A DNA stretch of 64,000 nucleotides from Hydrogenophaga borbori (GTDB lineage Bacteria; Pseudomonadota; Gammaproteobacteria; Burkholderiales; Burkholderiaceae_C). The DNA lies in assembly GCF_003417535.1 (NCBI RefSeq), contig NZ_QVLS01000014.1, positions 118,295 to 182,294 of the forward strand. Reading direction: 5' to 3'. Under the pieces are notes generated by a model that was given only the letters and a program-made list of their open reading frames with translations, was not told where the DNA came from and ran no database searches. Numbering within the stretch: the first letter of the stretch is position 1; the number at the start of each line of letters is the position of its first letter. This document shows, in pieces, positions 46,898 through 57,626 of the stretch. Made by a program: the position numbers and the translations under genes.

Positions 46898-47359
46898 ATG
46901 ACCACCGCGCTCAATGTGAACGGCCGCGACCTCAGCGTCGACGCCGACCCCGACACGCCCCTGCTGTGGGTGCTGCGCGCCGACCTGAAACTCACCGGCA
47001 CCAAGTTCGGCTGCGGCGTGGCCCTGTGCGGCGCCTGCACGGTGCACGCCAACGGCCAGCCCATCCGCGCCTGCGTCACGCCGGTCTCCGCGGTCGCGGG
47101 GCAGGCCATCACCACCATCGAAGGCATCGAAGGTCCCGAGATCGCCGCCCTGCGCGCGGCCTGGACCGCCGTGGACGTGGTGCAGTGCGGCTACTGCCAG
47201 GGGGGCCAGCTCATGAGCGCCTGCGCGCTGCTCAAAAGCAATCCCCGGCCCGACGACACGGCCATCGACGCGGCCATGAGCGGCAACCTGTGCCGCTGCG
47301 GCACCTACCAGCGCATCAGGGAAGCGGTCGCGCTCGCGGCGCAACAGGCCAGGGGCTGA
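46898..47359 (+). CDS. 2Fe-2S electron-transfer subunit (IorA-like)
   Basis: A 153-residue protein with an N-terminal plant-type 2Fe-2S ferredoxin domain (GTKFGCGVALCGACTVH) and a C-terminal 2Fe-2S helical domain (VVQCGYCQGGQLMSAC, CRCGTYQRIREAV). It passes electrons from the large subunit. It has no export signal, so it probably rides with the Tat-targeted large subunit. It lies 10 nt after the large subunit gene, and ends one base before the convergent purT stop. Confidence 0.93.
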   Translation: MTTALNVNGRDLSVDADPDTPLLWVLRADLKLTGTKFGCGVALCGACTVHANGQPIRACVTPVSAVAGQAITTIEGIEGPEIAALRAAWTAVDVVQCGYCQGGQLMSACALLKSNPRPDDTAIDAAMSGNLCRCGTYQRIREAVALAAQQARG

Positions 47360-47360
47360 G

Positions 47361-48566
47361 TCAGGCGGCCCGGCGCGGCTTCACCTTCGAGGCCGCGAGC
47401 TTGGCGTTCTCGCGCGCGCGCTGCACGTCGGCCTCGCGCGCCAGCGCGACGCCCATGCGCCGCTTCTGAAAGCTCTCGGGCTTGCCGAACAGGCGCAGCT
47501 CGGTGCCGGGCACGCGCAGGGCCTCGTCCACGCCGTCGAAGGCGATGCCCTGGGCCTCCACGCCGCCATAGATCACGGCGCTGGCGCCCGGGCTCTTGAG
47601 CGCGGTGTCCACCGGCAACCCCAGGATGGCGCGCGCGTGCAGCTCGAACTCGTTCTGCCACTGCGTGACCATGGTCACCATGCCGGTGTCGTGCGGGCGC
47701 GGGCTGACCTCGCTGAACCACACCTGGTCGCCGGCCACGAACAGCTCCACGCCGAACAGGCCCTGGCCACCCAGGTTGTCGGTGATGGCCTTGGCGATCT
47801 CGCGGCTCTTGCGCAGGGCCTCGGCGCTCATGGGGTGCGGCTGCCAGCTCTCGACGTAGTCGCCGCCCACCTGCACATGCCCGATGGGTTCGCAGAAGTG
47901 CGTCTCGGCCTGGCCGCCGGCGCCCAGCGCGCGCACCGTGAGCAGGGTGATCTCGTAGTCGAAGCGGATGAACCCCTCGACGATGACCCGCCCGTGACTC
48001 ACCCGGCCGCCGGCCATGGCGAAGTCCCAGGCCTTCTGCACGTCGGCGGGGCCGTCGATCTTGCTCTGTCCCTTGCCGCTGCTGCTCATCACGGGCTTGA
48101 CGATGCAGGGGTAGCCGATGCCGCTGTCGATGGCCGCCTGCAGCTCCTGCAGCGAATCGCAGAACTGGTAGGGGCTGGTCGGCAGGCGCAGCGTCTCGGC
48201 CGCCAGGCGGCGGATGCCCTCGCGGTCCATGGTGAGCCGGGCGGCGCGCGCGGTGGGGATCACGCGCACCACGCCCGCGGCCTCGAGTTCCTGCAGCATG
48301 GGCGTGGCGATGGCCTCGATCTCGGGCACCACCAGGTGCGGGCGCTCGCGCTCGATCAGCGCCTTGAGCTGGGCCGGGTCGCTCATGGCGATGGTGTGCG
48401 CGCGGTGCGCCACCTGATGACCGGGCGCGTTCTCGTAGCGGTCGACCGCGATGGTCTCCACGCCCAGGCGCTGCAGGGCGATCAGCACCTCCTTGCCGAG
48501 TTCGCCGCTGCCCAGCAGCATGACTTTGGTGGCCGAGGGCGACAGCGGCGTGCCGAGCGTGGTCAT
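47361..48566 (-). CDS. purT: Formate-dependent phosphoribosylglycinamide formyltransferase
   Basis: A 401-residue ATP-grasp ligase that makes formyl-GAR from GAR, formate and ATP in purine synthesis. Hallmarks are [55 protein letters not shown] (ATP-grasp loop) and [26 protein letters not shown]. The ATG at 48566 is used; an open frame upstream is not supported. It is convergent with the 2Fe-2S gene and 25 nt after psd. Confidence 0.96.
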   Translation of the reverse strand: MTTLGTPLSPSATKVMLLGSGELGKEVLIALQRLGVETIAVDRYENAPGHQVAHRAHTIAMSDPAQLKALIERERPHLVVPEIEAIATPMLQELEAAGVVRVIPTARAARLTMDREGIRRLAAETLRLPTSPYQFCDSLQELQAAIDSGIGYPCIVKPVMSSSGKGQSKIDGPADVQKAWDFAMAGGRVSHGRVIVEGFIRFDYEITLLTVRALGAGGQAETHFCEPIGHVQVGGDYVESWQPHPMSAEALRKSREIAKAITDNLGGQGLFGVELFVAGDQVWFSEVSPRPHDTGMVTMVTQWQNEFELHARAILGLPVDTALKSPGASAVIYGGVEAQGIAFDGVDEALRVPGTELRLFGKPESFQKRRMGVALAREADVQRARENAKLAASKVKPRRAA

Positions 48567-48591
48567 GGTGATGTCCCGAGGAAAGAAAGAT

Positions 48592-49443
48592 TCAGAGCGC
48601 GCTGCCCATGGCCTCGCCCAGGCGCACGGGGCGCGCGGCGGTCCAGTCGGGGCGCAGGGCGATGGTGTCCGGCGGCCACAGCAGCACCACCGTGGAGCCG
48701 AGCAGGAAGCGGCCCATCTCGGCGCCTTGGTCGAACGAGAGGGGCGCGTCGTCGTAGCGCCATTCGCGCACGGTGCCCGGACGCGGCGGGTTGACCACGC
48801 CGTGCCAGGTGGTGGCCATGCTGCCCACGATGGTGGCGCCCACCAGCACCAGTGCGAAGGGCACGGTGCGCTCGCCCACAGGCATGTCGAACAGGCAGAC
48901 CACGCGCTCGTTGCGCGCAAACAGGCCCGGCACGCCCGCGGCCGTGGCCGGGTTCACCGAGAACAGCTCGCCCGGCACGTGCAGCATGCGCCGCAGCGTG
49001 GCCGCCGCCGGCATGTGGATGCGGTGGTAGTCGCGCGGGCTCAGGTAGATGGTGGCGAAGCTGCCGCCCTGGAAGGCCTGGGCCAGCGCCGCGTCGCCGC
49101 CCAGCAGCGTGCGCGTGTCGTAGTGGTGGCCCTTGGCCTGGAAGATGCGGTCGCCTTCGATGCGGCCCAACTGGCTGATCGCCCCGTCCACCGGGCAGAC
49201 GAAGGCTGCGTCGGCCAGCGGGCGCGCGCCGGGTTTCAGGGCGCGCGTGAAGAACTCGTTGAAGGTGCCGTAGGCGGTGGGGTCGGGGTTCGCCGCCTCG
49301 GCCATGTTCACCTGGTAGCGCGCGATGAAGCGGCGGATGGCCCACTGGGTGAGCGCGCCGGCGCGCGCGCCGGCGAAGGCGCCCGCCAGACGGGTAAGCG
49401 CCCCCTTGGGCAGAAGGTATTGGAGTTGGACGGCCAGCGACAT
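48592..49443 (-). CDS. psd: Phosphatidylserine decarboxylase
   Basis: A 283-residue membrane-associated enzyme that converts phosphatidylserine to phosphatidylethanolamine. The self-cleavage motif LGST is near the C-terminus in [13 protein letters not shown], creating the pyruvoyl group. Other marks are [30 protein letters not shown], and [17 protein letters not shown]. The start at 49443 is chosen because the upstream codons lack typical psd sequence. It is upstream of purT on the same strand and divergent from the ABC exporter genes. Confidence 0.95.
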   Translation of the reverse strand: MSLAVQLQYLLPKGALTRLAGAFAGARAGALTQWAIRRFIARYQVNMAEAANPDPTAYGTFNEFFTRALKPGARPLADAAFVCPVDGAISQLGRIEGDRIFQAKGHHYDTRTLLGGDAALAQAFQGGSFATIYLSPRDYHRIHMPAAATLRRMLHVPGELFSVNPATAAGVPGLFARNERVVCLFDMPVGERTVPFALVLVGATIVGSMATTWHGVVNPPRPGTVREWRYDDAPLSFDQGAEMGRFLLGSTVVLLWPPDTIALRPDWTAARPVRLGEAMGSAL

Positions 49444-49504
49444 GGGTGGCGGATTGTAAAAGTGGAACCCGTGGGGGTTTGAGGCGGCAGGCACAATGCC
49501 TTGG

Positions 49505-50439
<935 letters not shown>

Positions 50440-50440
<1 letters not shown>

Positions 50441-51267
50441 TGACCACAACCACCCTCACCCCCATGAATCCCTGGGCCCCGCCGCGCCTGTCCTGGCGCT
50501 GGTGGCCGGTGTTCCTGCGCAACCTGCTGGTCTGGCGCAAGCTGGCCCTGCCCAGCGTGGTGGCCAACATCGCCGAACCGCTGATCTGGCTGGTGGCCTT
50601 CGGCTATGGACTGGGCGCGCTGGTGGGCACGGTGAACATGGGCACGCCCGGCGGCTCGGTGGCGGTGCCCTACATCCTGTTCCTCGCCAGCGGCAGCATC
50701 TGCATGAGCGCCATGAACGCGGCCACCTTCGAGGCGCTGTACTCGGCCTTCTCGCGCATGCACGTGCAAAAGACCTGGGACGGCATCATGAACGCGCCCG
50801 TGCGGCTGGACGACGTGGTGCTGGCCGAAATGCTCTGGGCCGGCTTCAAGTCGCTGTTCACGGTGACGGTGATCCTGCTGGTGATGCTGGGCCTGGGCAT
50901 CACGCACTCGCCCAAGTTGCTGGTGGCCTGGCCGGTGCTGGGCCTCGTGGGCATCACCTTCTCCTGCATCGCGCTGGTGTTCAACGCGCTGGCCAAGGGC
51001 TACGACTTCTTCAGCTACTACTTCACGCTGGTGATCACGCCCATGATGTTTCTCTCGGGCGTGTTCTTCCCGCGCGAGCAGTTGCCCGGGCCGGTGCTGA
51101 TGTTCTCCGACCTGCTGCCGCTGACGCACGCGGTGCAGCTGGTGCGCCCGCTGTTCCTGGACCAATGGCCCACGGACGCGGCGCTGCACCTGCTCGTCCT
51201 GGTGGTCTACGCCATCGGAACGTTCTGGCTCGCGCTGGCCCTCACGCGCAAGCGTTTCGCGCGCTGA
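50440..51267 (+). CDS. ABC-2 type permease, NodJ-like
   Basis: A 275-residue inner-membrane protein with six predicted helices. Typical NodJ stretches are VVANIAEPLIWLVAFGYGLG, AATFEALYSAFSRM and TPMMFLSGVFFPREQLP, with an end LALALTRKRFAR. It forms the membrane part of the exporter with the ATPase gene it overlaps by one base (TGATG). Downstream is a short region without a clear terminator. Confidence 0.9.
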
Positions 51268-51312
51268 GGGCAGGGCCCGGGGCCCATCGCTGGCATCGAA
51301 CAGCGGGGGCCG

Positions 51313-51522
51313 GTGGTGAGCGCCGCATACGACGCGCGCGCCGCGCACGGAGCCGAGCTGACGGCGCTCGCGGGCACCGATGAGGTCACCCTCTATGGCA
51401 ATGGTCGGCCCACCATCACCTGCGTCGCGACGCTGAACGGCGGCGGCGACATCGACCTGGTCGGCATGAGCGGCAGCGGCGACGGGGCCCTCGTGCTCTA
51501 CGCCAACCGGATCAGGGCCTGA
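51313..51522 (+). CDS. Small hypothetical protein (doubtful)
   Basis: A possible 69-residue protein starting with GTG at 51313 with GGGGG upstream. The composition (EVTLYGNGRPTITCVATLNGGGDIDLVGMSGSGDGALVLYANR) is protein-like, but I do not recognise it and there is no second line of support. It may be a remnant of a beta-rich protein. Confidence 0.3.
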   Translation: MVSAAYDARAAHGAELTALAGTDEVTLYGNGRPTITCVATLNGGGDIDLVGMSGSGDGALVLYANRIRA

Positions 51523-51549
51523 GCGCGGGCACGCCCCGCGCCCTGGGGT

Positions 51550-51807
51550 TCAATGGACCTGGTGCAGGCCCGGCTGGGCGTCGAAGTAGGCCTCGGAGCC
51601 GCTGTCCATGAACTCTTCCTGGTCGATCGCGGCGTCGAATTCGCGGATCGTGGTGTCGAACAGCTTGGGGATCAGCGGCTTGTCCAGCGGGCGGCAGACG
51701 CGGCCACGCAGGCCGCGCAGCGGTTGGCTGCTCTCCATGGCGTTGATCACGGCTTCCGGGTCCAGCATCAGGACGAAGGGGTTGGTGCGGTTGGCGAAGG
51801 AGTTCAT
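51550..51807 (-). CDS. Small hypothetical protein
   Basis: An 85-residue protein: MNSFANRTNPFVLMLDPEAV, LRGLRGRVCRPLDKPLIPK and an acidic C-terminal third. It has no signal peptide. I recall similar small proteins in Comamonadaceae but no function. About 100 nt upstream of it, in the minus direction, is a TTCCTACACGC motif that recurs before the small gene at 62794. Confidence 0.6.
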   Translation of the reverse strand: MNSFANRTNPFVLMLDPEAVINAMESSQPLRGLRGRVCRPLDKPLIPKLFDTTIREFDAAIDQEEFMDSGSEAYFDAQPGLHQVH

Positions 51808-51920
51808 GGCGGGCTTTCGGGATTCGGGTGAGACAGGGGGTCCGTCGTTGGAAACAAACTGTATCGATGGCCCCCGGGGGCGTTAAGTCGGCGCCTCACC
51901 ATCCCGCGTGTAGGAAGTTC

Positions 51921-51936
51921 CCCGACAGCTGTCGGG
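51921..51936. promoter_or_regulatory. Perfect 16-bp palindrome
   Basis: CCCGACAGCTGTCGGG is a perfect palindrome in the 267-nt gap between the small hypothetical gene (start 51807, minus) and the 3' end of ybdK. It could be an operator of the small gene; the regulator is unknown. The rest of the gap holds no clear gene. Confidence 0.4.
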
Positions 51937-52074
51937 AATCCCCCCGCAGGCGATTCGTGACGCACATCACGCACCGAGCCATGAGCGGTCGCCCTTCGCG
52001 CCTGAGCGGCACTCGACCCGGCGCCCCACCGCGCGGCCCGTCACGGTTTCCCGGCGCGGTCGGCCGGGCGCCGT

Positions 52075-53199
52075 TCAAGGCCCGTGGCGCAGCGCCTCCA
52101 CGCTGGCGCGCACCACCGCCTCCACGCTGCGGCTGTCCCGGTAGCGATTGCGCAGGAAGCTCGCGTGGTTGCCGGCGTGGGCGGCCGTGCGCTCGATTTC
52201 GTCGAGCGCGGCGAGGCTATTGAGCGCCAGCGCGTGCGGCGTGAGCTCGCGCAGCGTGGCCAGCACGTCCTCGCGGATGCTGATCTGCTCGCGCGTCTTG
52301 GGGTTGACCATCATGCCGTCGAGGCCGAAGCGGCAGGCCTGGAAACGGTTGTAGGTGTAGACGAGGTAGTCGTCTTCCTCGGGCGGCGGCTCGCTGCGCT
52401 CCAGCAGGTGGCGGCACAGGGCCTGCAGGTAGCAGGCCAGCGCGGCCGCGCGCTCCACCGTCAGGGGCGTGTCGCACACGCGCAGTTCGATGGTGCCGTA
52501 TTCGGGCTTGGGCCGGATGTCCCAGTAAAAGTCCTTCATGGACTTGACCACGCCCGTGCTCTCCATCTTGGTGAAGTAGCCATTGGCGAATTCGTCCCAC
52601 TTGAGCACGAAGGGCGCCCGCCCGCTCAGGGGGAAGGCAAACACCGAGTTCAGGCGCGCCGAATCGAACAGCGTGTCCACGCCCTGCGAGAACGGCGAGG
52701 ACGCCGACAGCGCGATGAAGTGCGGCACGTAGCGGTTGAGCGAATGCAGCAGGAACAGCGCCTCGTCGGGCGAGGCGCAGCCGATGTGCACGTGCTGGCC
52801 GAACACGGTGAATTGCTTGGCGAGGTAGCCGTACAGGCCCGAGAGCTGGTGGAAGCGTGGCTTGGAGAAGATGCGCTGCTCGAACCAGCGCTGGAAAGGG
52901 TGCGTGCCACCGCCCGCCAGTTCGATGTTGAGCCGGTCGCCGGCGGCCACCAGGGTGTCGCGGATCTGCTGCAGCTGCTGCAGCAGGGGCCCGTGCTGGG
53001 TGTGGATGCCGGTGGCGATCTCGATCATGCTCTGCGTCATCTCGGGCGTGACCACGCCCGGAAAGGGCTTGCGCGCCAGCAGGTCCAGCAGGTCGTTGGC
53101 GCTGCTGGAGAGGTCGTGGTCGTAGCTGTTGACGAGCTGCAGCTCCAGCTCCACGCCCATGGTCAGCGAGTCGGAGGCCTTGAAGGTTTCCAATGGCAT
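52075..53199 (-). CDS. ybdK: YbdK family carboxylate-amine ligase
   Basis: A 374-residue member of the GCS2 glutamate-cysteine ligase-like family. [17 protein letters not shown] (residues about 15-31), [44 protein letters not shown] and [12 protein letters not shown] match YbdK, a weak gamma-glutamylcysteine synthetase of unclear natural role. It starts 3 nt after the antiporter's stop, so it is the second gene of a two-gene operon with the antiporter. Confidence 0.92.
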   Translation of the reverse strand: MPLETFKASDSLTMGVELELQLVNSYDHDLSSSANDLLDLLARKPFPGVVTPEMTQSMIEIATGIHTQHGPLLQQLQQIRDTLVAAGDRLNIELAGGGTHPFQRWFEQRIFSKPRFHQLSGLYGYLAKQFTVFGQHVHIGCASPDEALFLLHSLNRYVPHFIALSASSPFSQGVDTLFDSARLNSVFAFPLSGRAPFVLKWDEFANGYFTKMESTGVVKSMKDFYWDIRPKPEYGTIELRVCDTPLTVERAAALACYLQALCRHLLERSEPPPEEDDYLVYTYNRFQACRFGLDGMMVNPKTREQISIREDVLATLRELTPHALALNSLAALDEIERTAAHAGNHASFLRNRYRDSRSVEAVVRASVEALRHGP

Positions 53200-53202
53200 G
53201 GC

Positions 53203-54393
53203 TTATTCCTTCGTGACGTGGGTCTCGCGCGCGGCCATCAGGGCGCGCTGCGTGACGATGGGGCCCAGCAATTCCTGCAGCAGCATCATGCCGGCCATGG
53301 CCGCCAGCACCTGCACCGCGGGCTCGAAGCCATAGAGCCGCGTTTCCTCGATGAGCAGGATCGCGAAGGCCGACATGGGCGTGAGCGCCAGGCCCGTGAG
53401 CAGGCCCTTGCGCTCGGAAATGCCCGACAGCCGAGCCGCCGCCACGTTGCAGAACACCTTGACGGCGGTGCGGATCAGGATCAGGGCCAGGCCCATGAAC
53501 AAGGTGGTGGGCACGTCGGTCCAGGTCAAGAGCGAGGCGATGTACACGAACAGGAACACCGAGAGCAGGTCGCCCGCGGTGCCGAAGTCGCGCTGCGCGC
53601 TGGTGAGGTGCACGCGCCGCTCGCGCGCCACGATGCCGAAGGTCAACGCCGCCAGCAGCGGCGACAGTTTGAGCCCGTAGGCCGCGGTGGTCAGCAGCAG
53701 CACGGCCAGCGCGAACACCACGGTCACGCCGTGCCCGTGCGTATTGCGCAGCCGCAGCAGCCAGGGAATGGCCATGCCCAGCACCGCGCCCACGGCAATC
53801 GACGTGCCCACCACGTGGATGCTGCCGAAGGCCGCGAGCGCGAAATCGCCCGAGGTGGACAGCGTCCAGTAACCCACCACGAGCTTGAGCGCCAGCACCG
53901 CCATCAGGCAGTTGATGGCGCACAGGTGCAGCACGCGCTCGGTGGCCTGGCCGGAACTGCGCAGCTCGTGCGCCACGCGCAGCACGCCCGCGGGGGACGC
54001 CGCCATCGACACCGCGGCGATGATGAGGCGCTGGTCGGTGGGCAGCGCGAACCAGCTGGTGGCCCAGTACACCGCGCCGAAGGTGGCCAGCGATTCGACC
54101 ACCCCCAGCAGCAGCACCCAGAAGTTGTGGCGGAACCAGCGCAGGTTGATGCGATAGCCGAGCTCGAACAGCACCAGCGACAGCGCCACCGTGGCCAGGA
54201 AGGGCAGGCCCGCGATGTCGGGCGTGAGGCCGGGCAGGTTGATCAGGCTGGCCAGCAGGCCCACGGCCACGTAGCTGGTCACGCGCGGCAGTTGCCAGCG
54301 CTCATTGAGCCACTCGGCGAGGAACCAGGCCAGCAGCAGCACCAGGGGCCAGGCGATGGCCTGCAGCAGGAAGGCGATGTCGGAAGGAATCAC
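53203..54393 (-). CDS. Cation:proton antiporter (CPA2-type)
   Basis: A 396-residue membrane protein with about 11-12 helices of the Na+/H+ exchanger fold. The typical start LVLLLAWFLAEWLNERWQLP, the ALSLVLFELGYRINL region, and ALTPMSAFAILLIEET are seen. It lacks the C-terminal TrkA-N domain common in larger KefB-type proteins. It likely exchanges Na+ or K+ for protons. It is directly upstream of ybdK. Confidence 0.85.
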   Translation of the reverse strand: MIPSDIAFLLQAIAWPLVLLLAWFLAEWLNERWQLPRVTSYVAVGLLASLINLPGLTPDIAGLPFLATVALSLVLFELGYRINLRWFRHNFWVLLLGVVESLATFGAVYWATSWFALPTDQRLIIAAVSMAASPAGVLRVAHELRSSGQATERVLHLCAINCLMAVLALKLVVGYWTLSTSGDFALAAFGSIHVVGTSIAVGAVLGMAIPWLLRLRNTHGHGVTVVFALAVLLLTTAAYGLKLSPLLAALTFGIVARERRVHLTSAQRDFGTAGDLLSVFLFVYIASLLTWTDVPTTLFMGLALILIRTAVKVFCNVAAARLSGISERKGLLTGLALTPMSAFAILLIEETRLYGFEPAVQVLAAMAGMMLLQELLGPIVTQRALMAARETHVTKE

Positions 54394-54516
54394 GGAAAGG
54401 CTCTCCTCGGTGACGCCGTCGGACCGGCGCCGGCGCGGGCCGGTCGTCGTCGGGCGTCGTGACCCCGAGTGGGGGCCATCGGTTCATGGACTGGCGGCCC
54501 GTGGGGCCGCCGCGGC

Positions 54517-55401
54517 TCAGACCGCGAATCGGGTCTGCATGGCTTGCAGGCCGAACTGATCAAGCACCTGCAGCAATCGCTGGCGCGCGCGCTCCTGGCG
54601 GCCATGGCGATCGTCGGCCATTCTACGGGCCAGGATGAGTTCGTTTTTCATGGAATGCTCCCATCCGACGAGCTCGGTGACGGTCACGTCATAGCCATGC
54701 GCTTCCAGACGCAGGCAGCGCAGCACGTTGGTGATCTGGCTGCCGAACTCGCGCGTGTGCAGCGGGTGGCGCCACAGCTCCGCCAGCGGCGTCTGTTTGA
54801 GCGCGAAGGCCTTGTGCTGGCGCATCACACCCGCCACCTCGGCCTGGCAACAGGGCACCAGCACCAGGTGCTGCGCTTGGCGCGCCAAAGCGAAATCGAT
54901 CGCGTCGTCGGTGGCCGTGTCGCAGGCGTGCAGCGCGGTCACCACGTCCACGCGCGTCGGCAGCCCGCTGTGCTGCATGGCCTGCTGCACCGTCGCGGCC
55001 AGGAAGCGCATGCGCTCGAAGCCCAGGCGCTGCGCCAGCGCCTGCGAGCGCTCCACCAGCTCCGCGCGCGCCTCCACACCGATGACGCTGCCCTGGCCGC
55101 GCGGCTTGAGCACCAGGTCGTACAGGATGAAGCCCAGGTAGGACTTGCCCGCGCCATGGTCGGCCAGCGCCACGTCACCGCGCTCGGCCAAGACCTGCGC
55201 CAGCAGCGGCTCGATGAACTGCACCAGGTGGTAGACCTGCTTGAGCTTGCGCCGCGTGTCCTGGTTCAGCCGCCCCTCGCGCGTGAGGATGTGCAACTCC
55301 TTGAGCAGCTCGATCGACTGCTCCGGCCGCAGCTCGGGCAGCTGCGCGTGAAGGTCTTGCGCCGGCTTGGGCCGCGCGGCGGAACGGGAAACGGAAGGCA
55401 T
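54517..55401 (-). CDS. Class I SAM-dependent methyltransferase (PF13679-like)
   Basis: A 294-residue cytoplasmic protein. The ATG at 55401 is chosen over the longer frame, which lacks support. The SAM motif I is VALADHGAGKSYLGFILYDL; VIGVEARAELVERSQALA follows, with VTALHACDTATDDAIDFAL and VLVPCCQAEVAG. The DHGAGKSYLG and PCCQ forms fit the Methyltransf_32 type (related to Trm13-like RNA methyltransferases), whose substrate here is unknown. It is divergent from srkA (47 nt). Confidence 0.8.
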   Translation of the reverse strand: MPSVSRSAARPKPAQDLHAQLPELRPEQSIELLKELHILTREGRLNQDTRRKLKQVYHLVQFIEPLLAQVLAERGDVALADHGAGKSYLGFILYDLVLKPRGQGSVIGVEARAELVERSQALAQRLGFERMRFLAATVQQAMQHSGLPTRVDVVTALHACDTATDDAIDFALARQAQHLVLVPCCQAEVAGVMRQHKAFALKQTPLAELWRHPLHTREFGSQITNVLRCLRLEAHGYDVTVTELVGWEHSMKNELILARRMADDRHGRQERARQRLLQVLDQFGLQAMQTRFAV

Positions 55402-55448
55402 GCGGAGATGATAGGTGAGCGCCGCGAACCGACCCTGGACAATCGCGC

Positions 55449-56483
55449 ATGACCATGCCGACCCCGCACCCCTTCGACACACTCACCCCCGACGCCGTTC
55501 TCGACGCCCTCGACGCCATCGGCCTGCGCGGCGATGGCCGCCTGACCACGCTCAACAGCTTCGAGAACCGCGTCTACCAGGCGCACCTGGAGCGGCCGGT
55601 GGACGGCCACGAGGTGGTGGTGCTCAAGTTCTACCGGCCCGGCCGCTGGAACGACGCGCAGATCGCCGAGGAGCACGCCTTCGCTGCCGAGCTGGCCGCC
55701 GCCGAGGTACCGGCCGTGGCGCCGCTGGCCGTCGACGGCGCCACCCTGCACCACCACGCGGGCTTCGCCTGGGGCGCCTGGCCGCGCCGCGGCGGGCGCC
55801 GGCCCGAGCTCGACGACCTCGAGGTGCTGGAGTGGATCGGCCGCTTCCTCGCGCGGCTGCACACCGTGGGCGCCGCGCGCCCTTTCGCGCACCGGCCCGC
55901 GCTCGACAGCGCCAGCTTCGCGCGCGAGCCACGCGACTGGCTGCTGGAACACGAAATGATCGCCCCCGAGATGCGGCGCGAATGGTGCGCCGCGCTCGAC
56001 GAGGCGCTCACGCTCATCGAGGCCCATCCCGTGCTGCGCGCCGGCGGCGACAGCGACCCGCAGGGCATCGCGCACCTGCGCCTGCACGGCGACTGCCACC
56101 CGGGCAACGTACTCTGGACACCCGAAGGCCGGCCCGGCGCGGGCCCGCACTTCGTGGACCTGGACGACGCCCGCATGGGCCCCGCCGTGCAGGACCTGTG
56201 GATGCTGCTGTCCGGCGACCGGCGCCAGCAGACCCTGCAGCTGTCCGCCCTGCTCGACGGCTACGAGCAGTTCCGCCCCTTCGACCGGCGCGAGCTCGCG
56301 CTCATCGAGGCCCTGCGCACCCTGCGGCTGGTGCATTACAACGCCTGGATCGCGCGCCGCTGGGACGACCCGGCCTTCCCGATCAACTTCCCCTGGTTCG
56401 GCGGTCGCGAGCACTGGCGCGGCCAAGTCGACCTGCTGCGCGAACAGATCGAGGCCATGCAGCAAGCGCCACTTCAGGCCTGA
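55449..56483 (+). CDS. srkA: Stress response kinase A (SrkA/YihE-type)
   Basis: A 344-residue Ser/Thr kinase with a choline-kinase-like fold. Visible motifs are TLNSFENRVYQAHLE and VVVLKFYRPGRWNDAQI (nucleotide-binding Lys), the catalytic HGDCHPGNVLW (Asp and Asn), and FVDLDDARMGPAVQDLWML (metal Asp). SrkA counters stress-induced cell death in Escherichia coli. A second in-frame ATG 6 nt downstream is an alternative start. It is divergent from the methyltransferase gene. Confidence 0.9.
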   Translation: MTMPTPHPFDTLTPDAVLDALDAIGLRGDGRLTTLNSFENRVYQAHLERPVDGHEVVVLKFYRPGRWNDAQIAEEHAFAAELAAAEVPAVAPLAVDGATLHHHAGFAWGAWPRRGGRRPELDDLEVLEWIGRFLARLHTVGAARPFAHRPALDSASFAREPRDWLLEHEMIAPEMRREWCAALDEALTLIEAHPVLRAGGDSDPQGIAHLRLHGDCHPGNVLWTPEGRPGAGPHFVDLDDARMGPAVQDLWMLLSGDRRQQTLQLSALLDGYEQFRPFDRRELALIEALRTLRLVHYNAWIARRWDDPAFPINFPWFGGREHWRGQVDLLREQIEAMQQAPLQA

Positions 56484-56589
56484 TCCCGGACCCCGCCGGG
56501 GCACACCCTCAGGGGTTAACACCAAAGCACTCGCATAAGCTCGGTCGCGCCGCGCGCGAAAGGCCCTGCTTCGGCAGTTGTCTTTTACT

Positions 56590-56615
56590 CAATTCAATTG
56601 CACACAATTCAATTT
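56590..56615. promoter_or_regulatory. Tandem OhrR operators
   Basis: Two copies of CAATTCAATT lie 15 bp apart (56590-56599 and 56605-56614). The first with the next base gives the palindrome CAATT-C-AATTG. OhrR boxes in other bacteria have CAATT/AATTG arms. It lies 18-43 bp before the ohrR start and likely covers its promoter, giving autorepression that is relieved by organic peroxides. Confidence 0.75.
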
Positions 56616-56632
56616 CGACCCACACTCCCGCC

Positions 56633-57082
56633 ATGGCATCGACGCCCCCCACCACCAGCGACCTGCTCAAGCTCGACCACCAGCTGTGTTTCGCGCTGTA
56701 CTCGGCTTCGCTGGCCATGACCAAGCTGTACAAGCCCTGGCTGGACGAGCTGGGCCTGACCTACCCGCAGTACCTGGCCATGCTGGCGCTGTGGGAAGAG
56801 GACGGCCTGAGCGTCTCCGCCCTGGGCGAACGCCTCACCCTCGATTCCGGCACGCTCACCCCGCTGCTCAAGCGCCTGGAGGCCATCGGTCTGGTCGTGC
56901 GGCTGCGCGACACGCAGGACGAACGCCGCGTGCTGGTTCGCCTCACAACCGCCGGCCGCCGGCTCAAGGCCCGCGCCGCGCGCATCCCCTCGTGCGTGCT
57001 GCAGGCCGCGCAGTGCACCGTGCAGGAGGCCATCGCCCTCACCCGCGACGTGCGGCAACTGCGCGACCGGCTCAGCGCCTGA
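56633..57082 (+). CDS. ohrR: Organic hydroperoxide sensor/regulator OhrR (MarR family)
   Basis: A 149-residue MarR-type repressor. The reactive Cys19 lies in LKLDHQLCFALYSASLAMTK, and Cys121 and Cys128 in IPSCVLQAAQC resemble the resolving Cys near 127 of two-Cys OhrR (Xanthomonas type). The winged helix follows LSVSALGERLTLDSGTLTPLLKRLEAIGLV. Oxidation by organic peroxides releases it from DNA. The ohr gene follows after 51 nt, and its operators lie before this start. Confidence 0.93.
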   Translation: MASTPPTTSDLLKLDHQLCFALYSASLAMTKLYKPWLDELGLTYPQYLAMLALWEEDGLSVSALGERLTLDSGTLTPLLKRLEAIGLVVRLRDTQDERRVLVRLTTAGRRLKARAARIPSCVLQAAQCTVQEAIALTRDVRQLRDRLSA

Positions 57083-57133
57083 CCCCCATTCGTTCCACCC
57101 GCTGTCACCAGCACCCACCCTGGAGAAACCACC

Positions 57134-57562
57134 ATGCCCACCACGCTCGACAAAGTCGTCTACACCGCGCGCGCCCACACCACCGGTGGCCGCGAAGGCT
57201 CATCCCGCTCCGACGATGGCCTGCTCGAGGTCAAGCTCGCGCCGCCCAAGGCCATGGGCGGCGCCGGCAACGGCACCAACCCCGAGCAGATGTTCGCCGC
57301 GGGCTATTCGGCCTGCTTCATGGGCGCCATGAAGCACGTGGCGGGCATGAAGAAGATCGCCGTGCCAGCCAACGCCGCCATCGACGCCGAGGTCGACATC
57401 GGCCCCATCCCGCAAGGCTTCGGCATCGCCGTGCGCATGACCATCCACCTGCCCGGCATGGACCGCGCCGTGGCCGAGGACCTGGTGAACACGGCGCACC
57501 AGGTCTGCCCCTACTCCAACGCCACGCGCGGCAACATCCCGGTCACGCTGACCGTGGCTTGA
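57134..57562 (+). CDS. ohr: Organic hydroperoxide resistance protein Ohr
   Basis: A 142-residue thiol peroxidase of the OsmC/Ohr family that reduces fatty acid and other organic hydroperoxides. The catalytic pair is Cys61 (FAAGYSACFMGAM) and Cys125 (HQVCPYSNATRGNIPV), and the family start LDKVVYTARAHTTGGREG is complete. It is controlled by the OhrR gene before it. GGAGAAACC precedes the ATG. A strong terminator follows. Confidence 0.97.
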   Translation: MPTTLDKVVYTARAHTTGGREGSSRSDDGLLEVKLAPPKAMGGAGNGTNPEQMFAAGYSACFMGAMKHVAGMKKIAVPANAAIDAEVDIGPIPQGFGIAVRMTIHLPGMDRAVAEDLVNTAHQVCPYSNATRGNIPVTLTVA

Positions 57563-57581
57563 GCCCGGCCCGGCGCCCATG

Positions 57582-57611
57582 AAAAAACCCGCCGGTTCCG
57601 GCGGGTTTTTT
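57582..57611. terminator. Bidirectional rho-independent terminator
   Basis: Stem CCCGCCGG/CCGGCGGG with a two-base loop, flanked by six A on the left and six T on the right, so it works for ohr (plus) and for the minus-strand lipoprotein gene that ends at 57627. Confidence 0.92.
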
Positions 57612-57626
57612 GTTGGAGCGCCTGCC

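Noticed and set aside
49496..49504. Alternative start of the NodI-like ATPase at 49496
   Set aside because: It adds only three residues, and MSTPLFEATEL from 49505 is the more usual beginning; kept as alternative.
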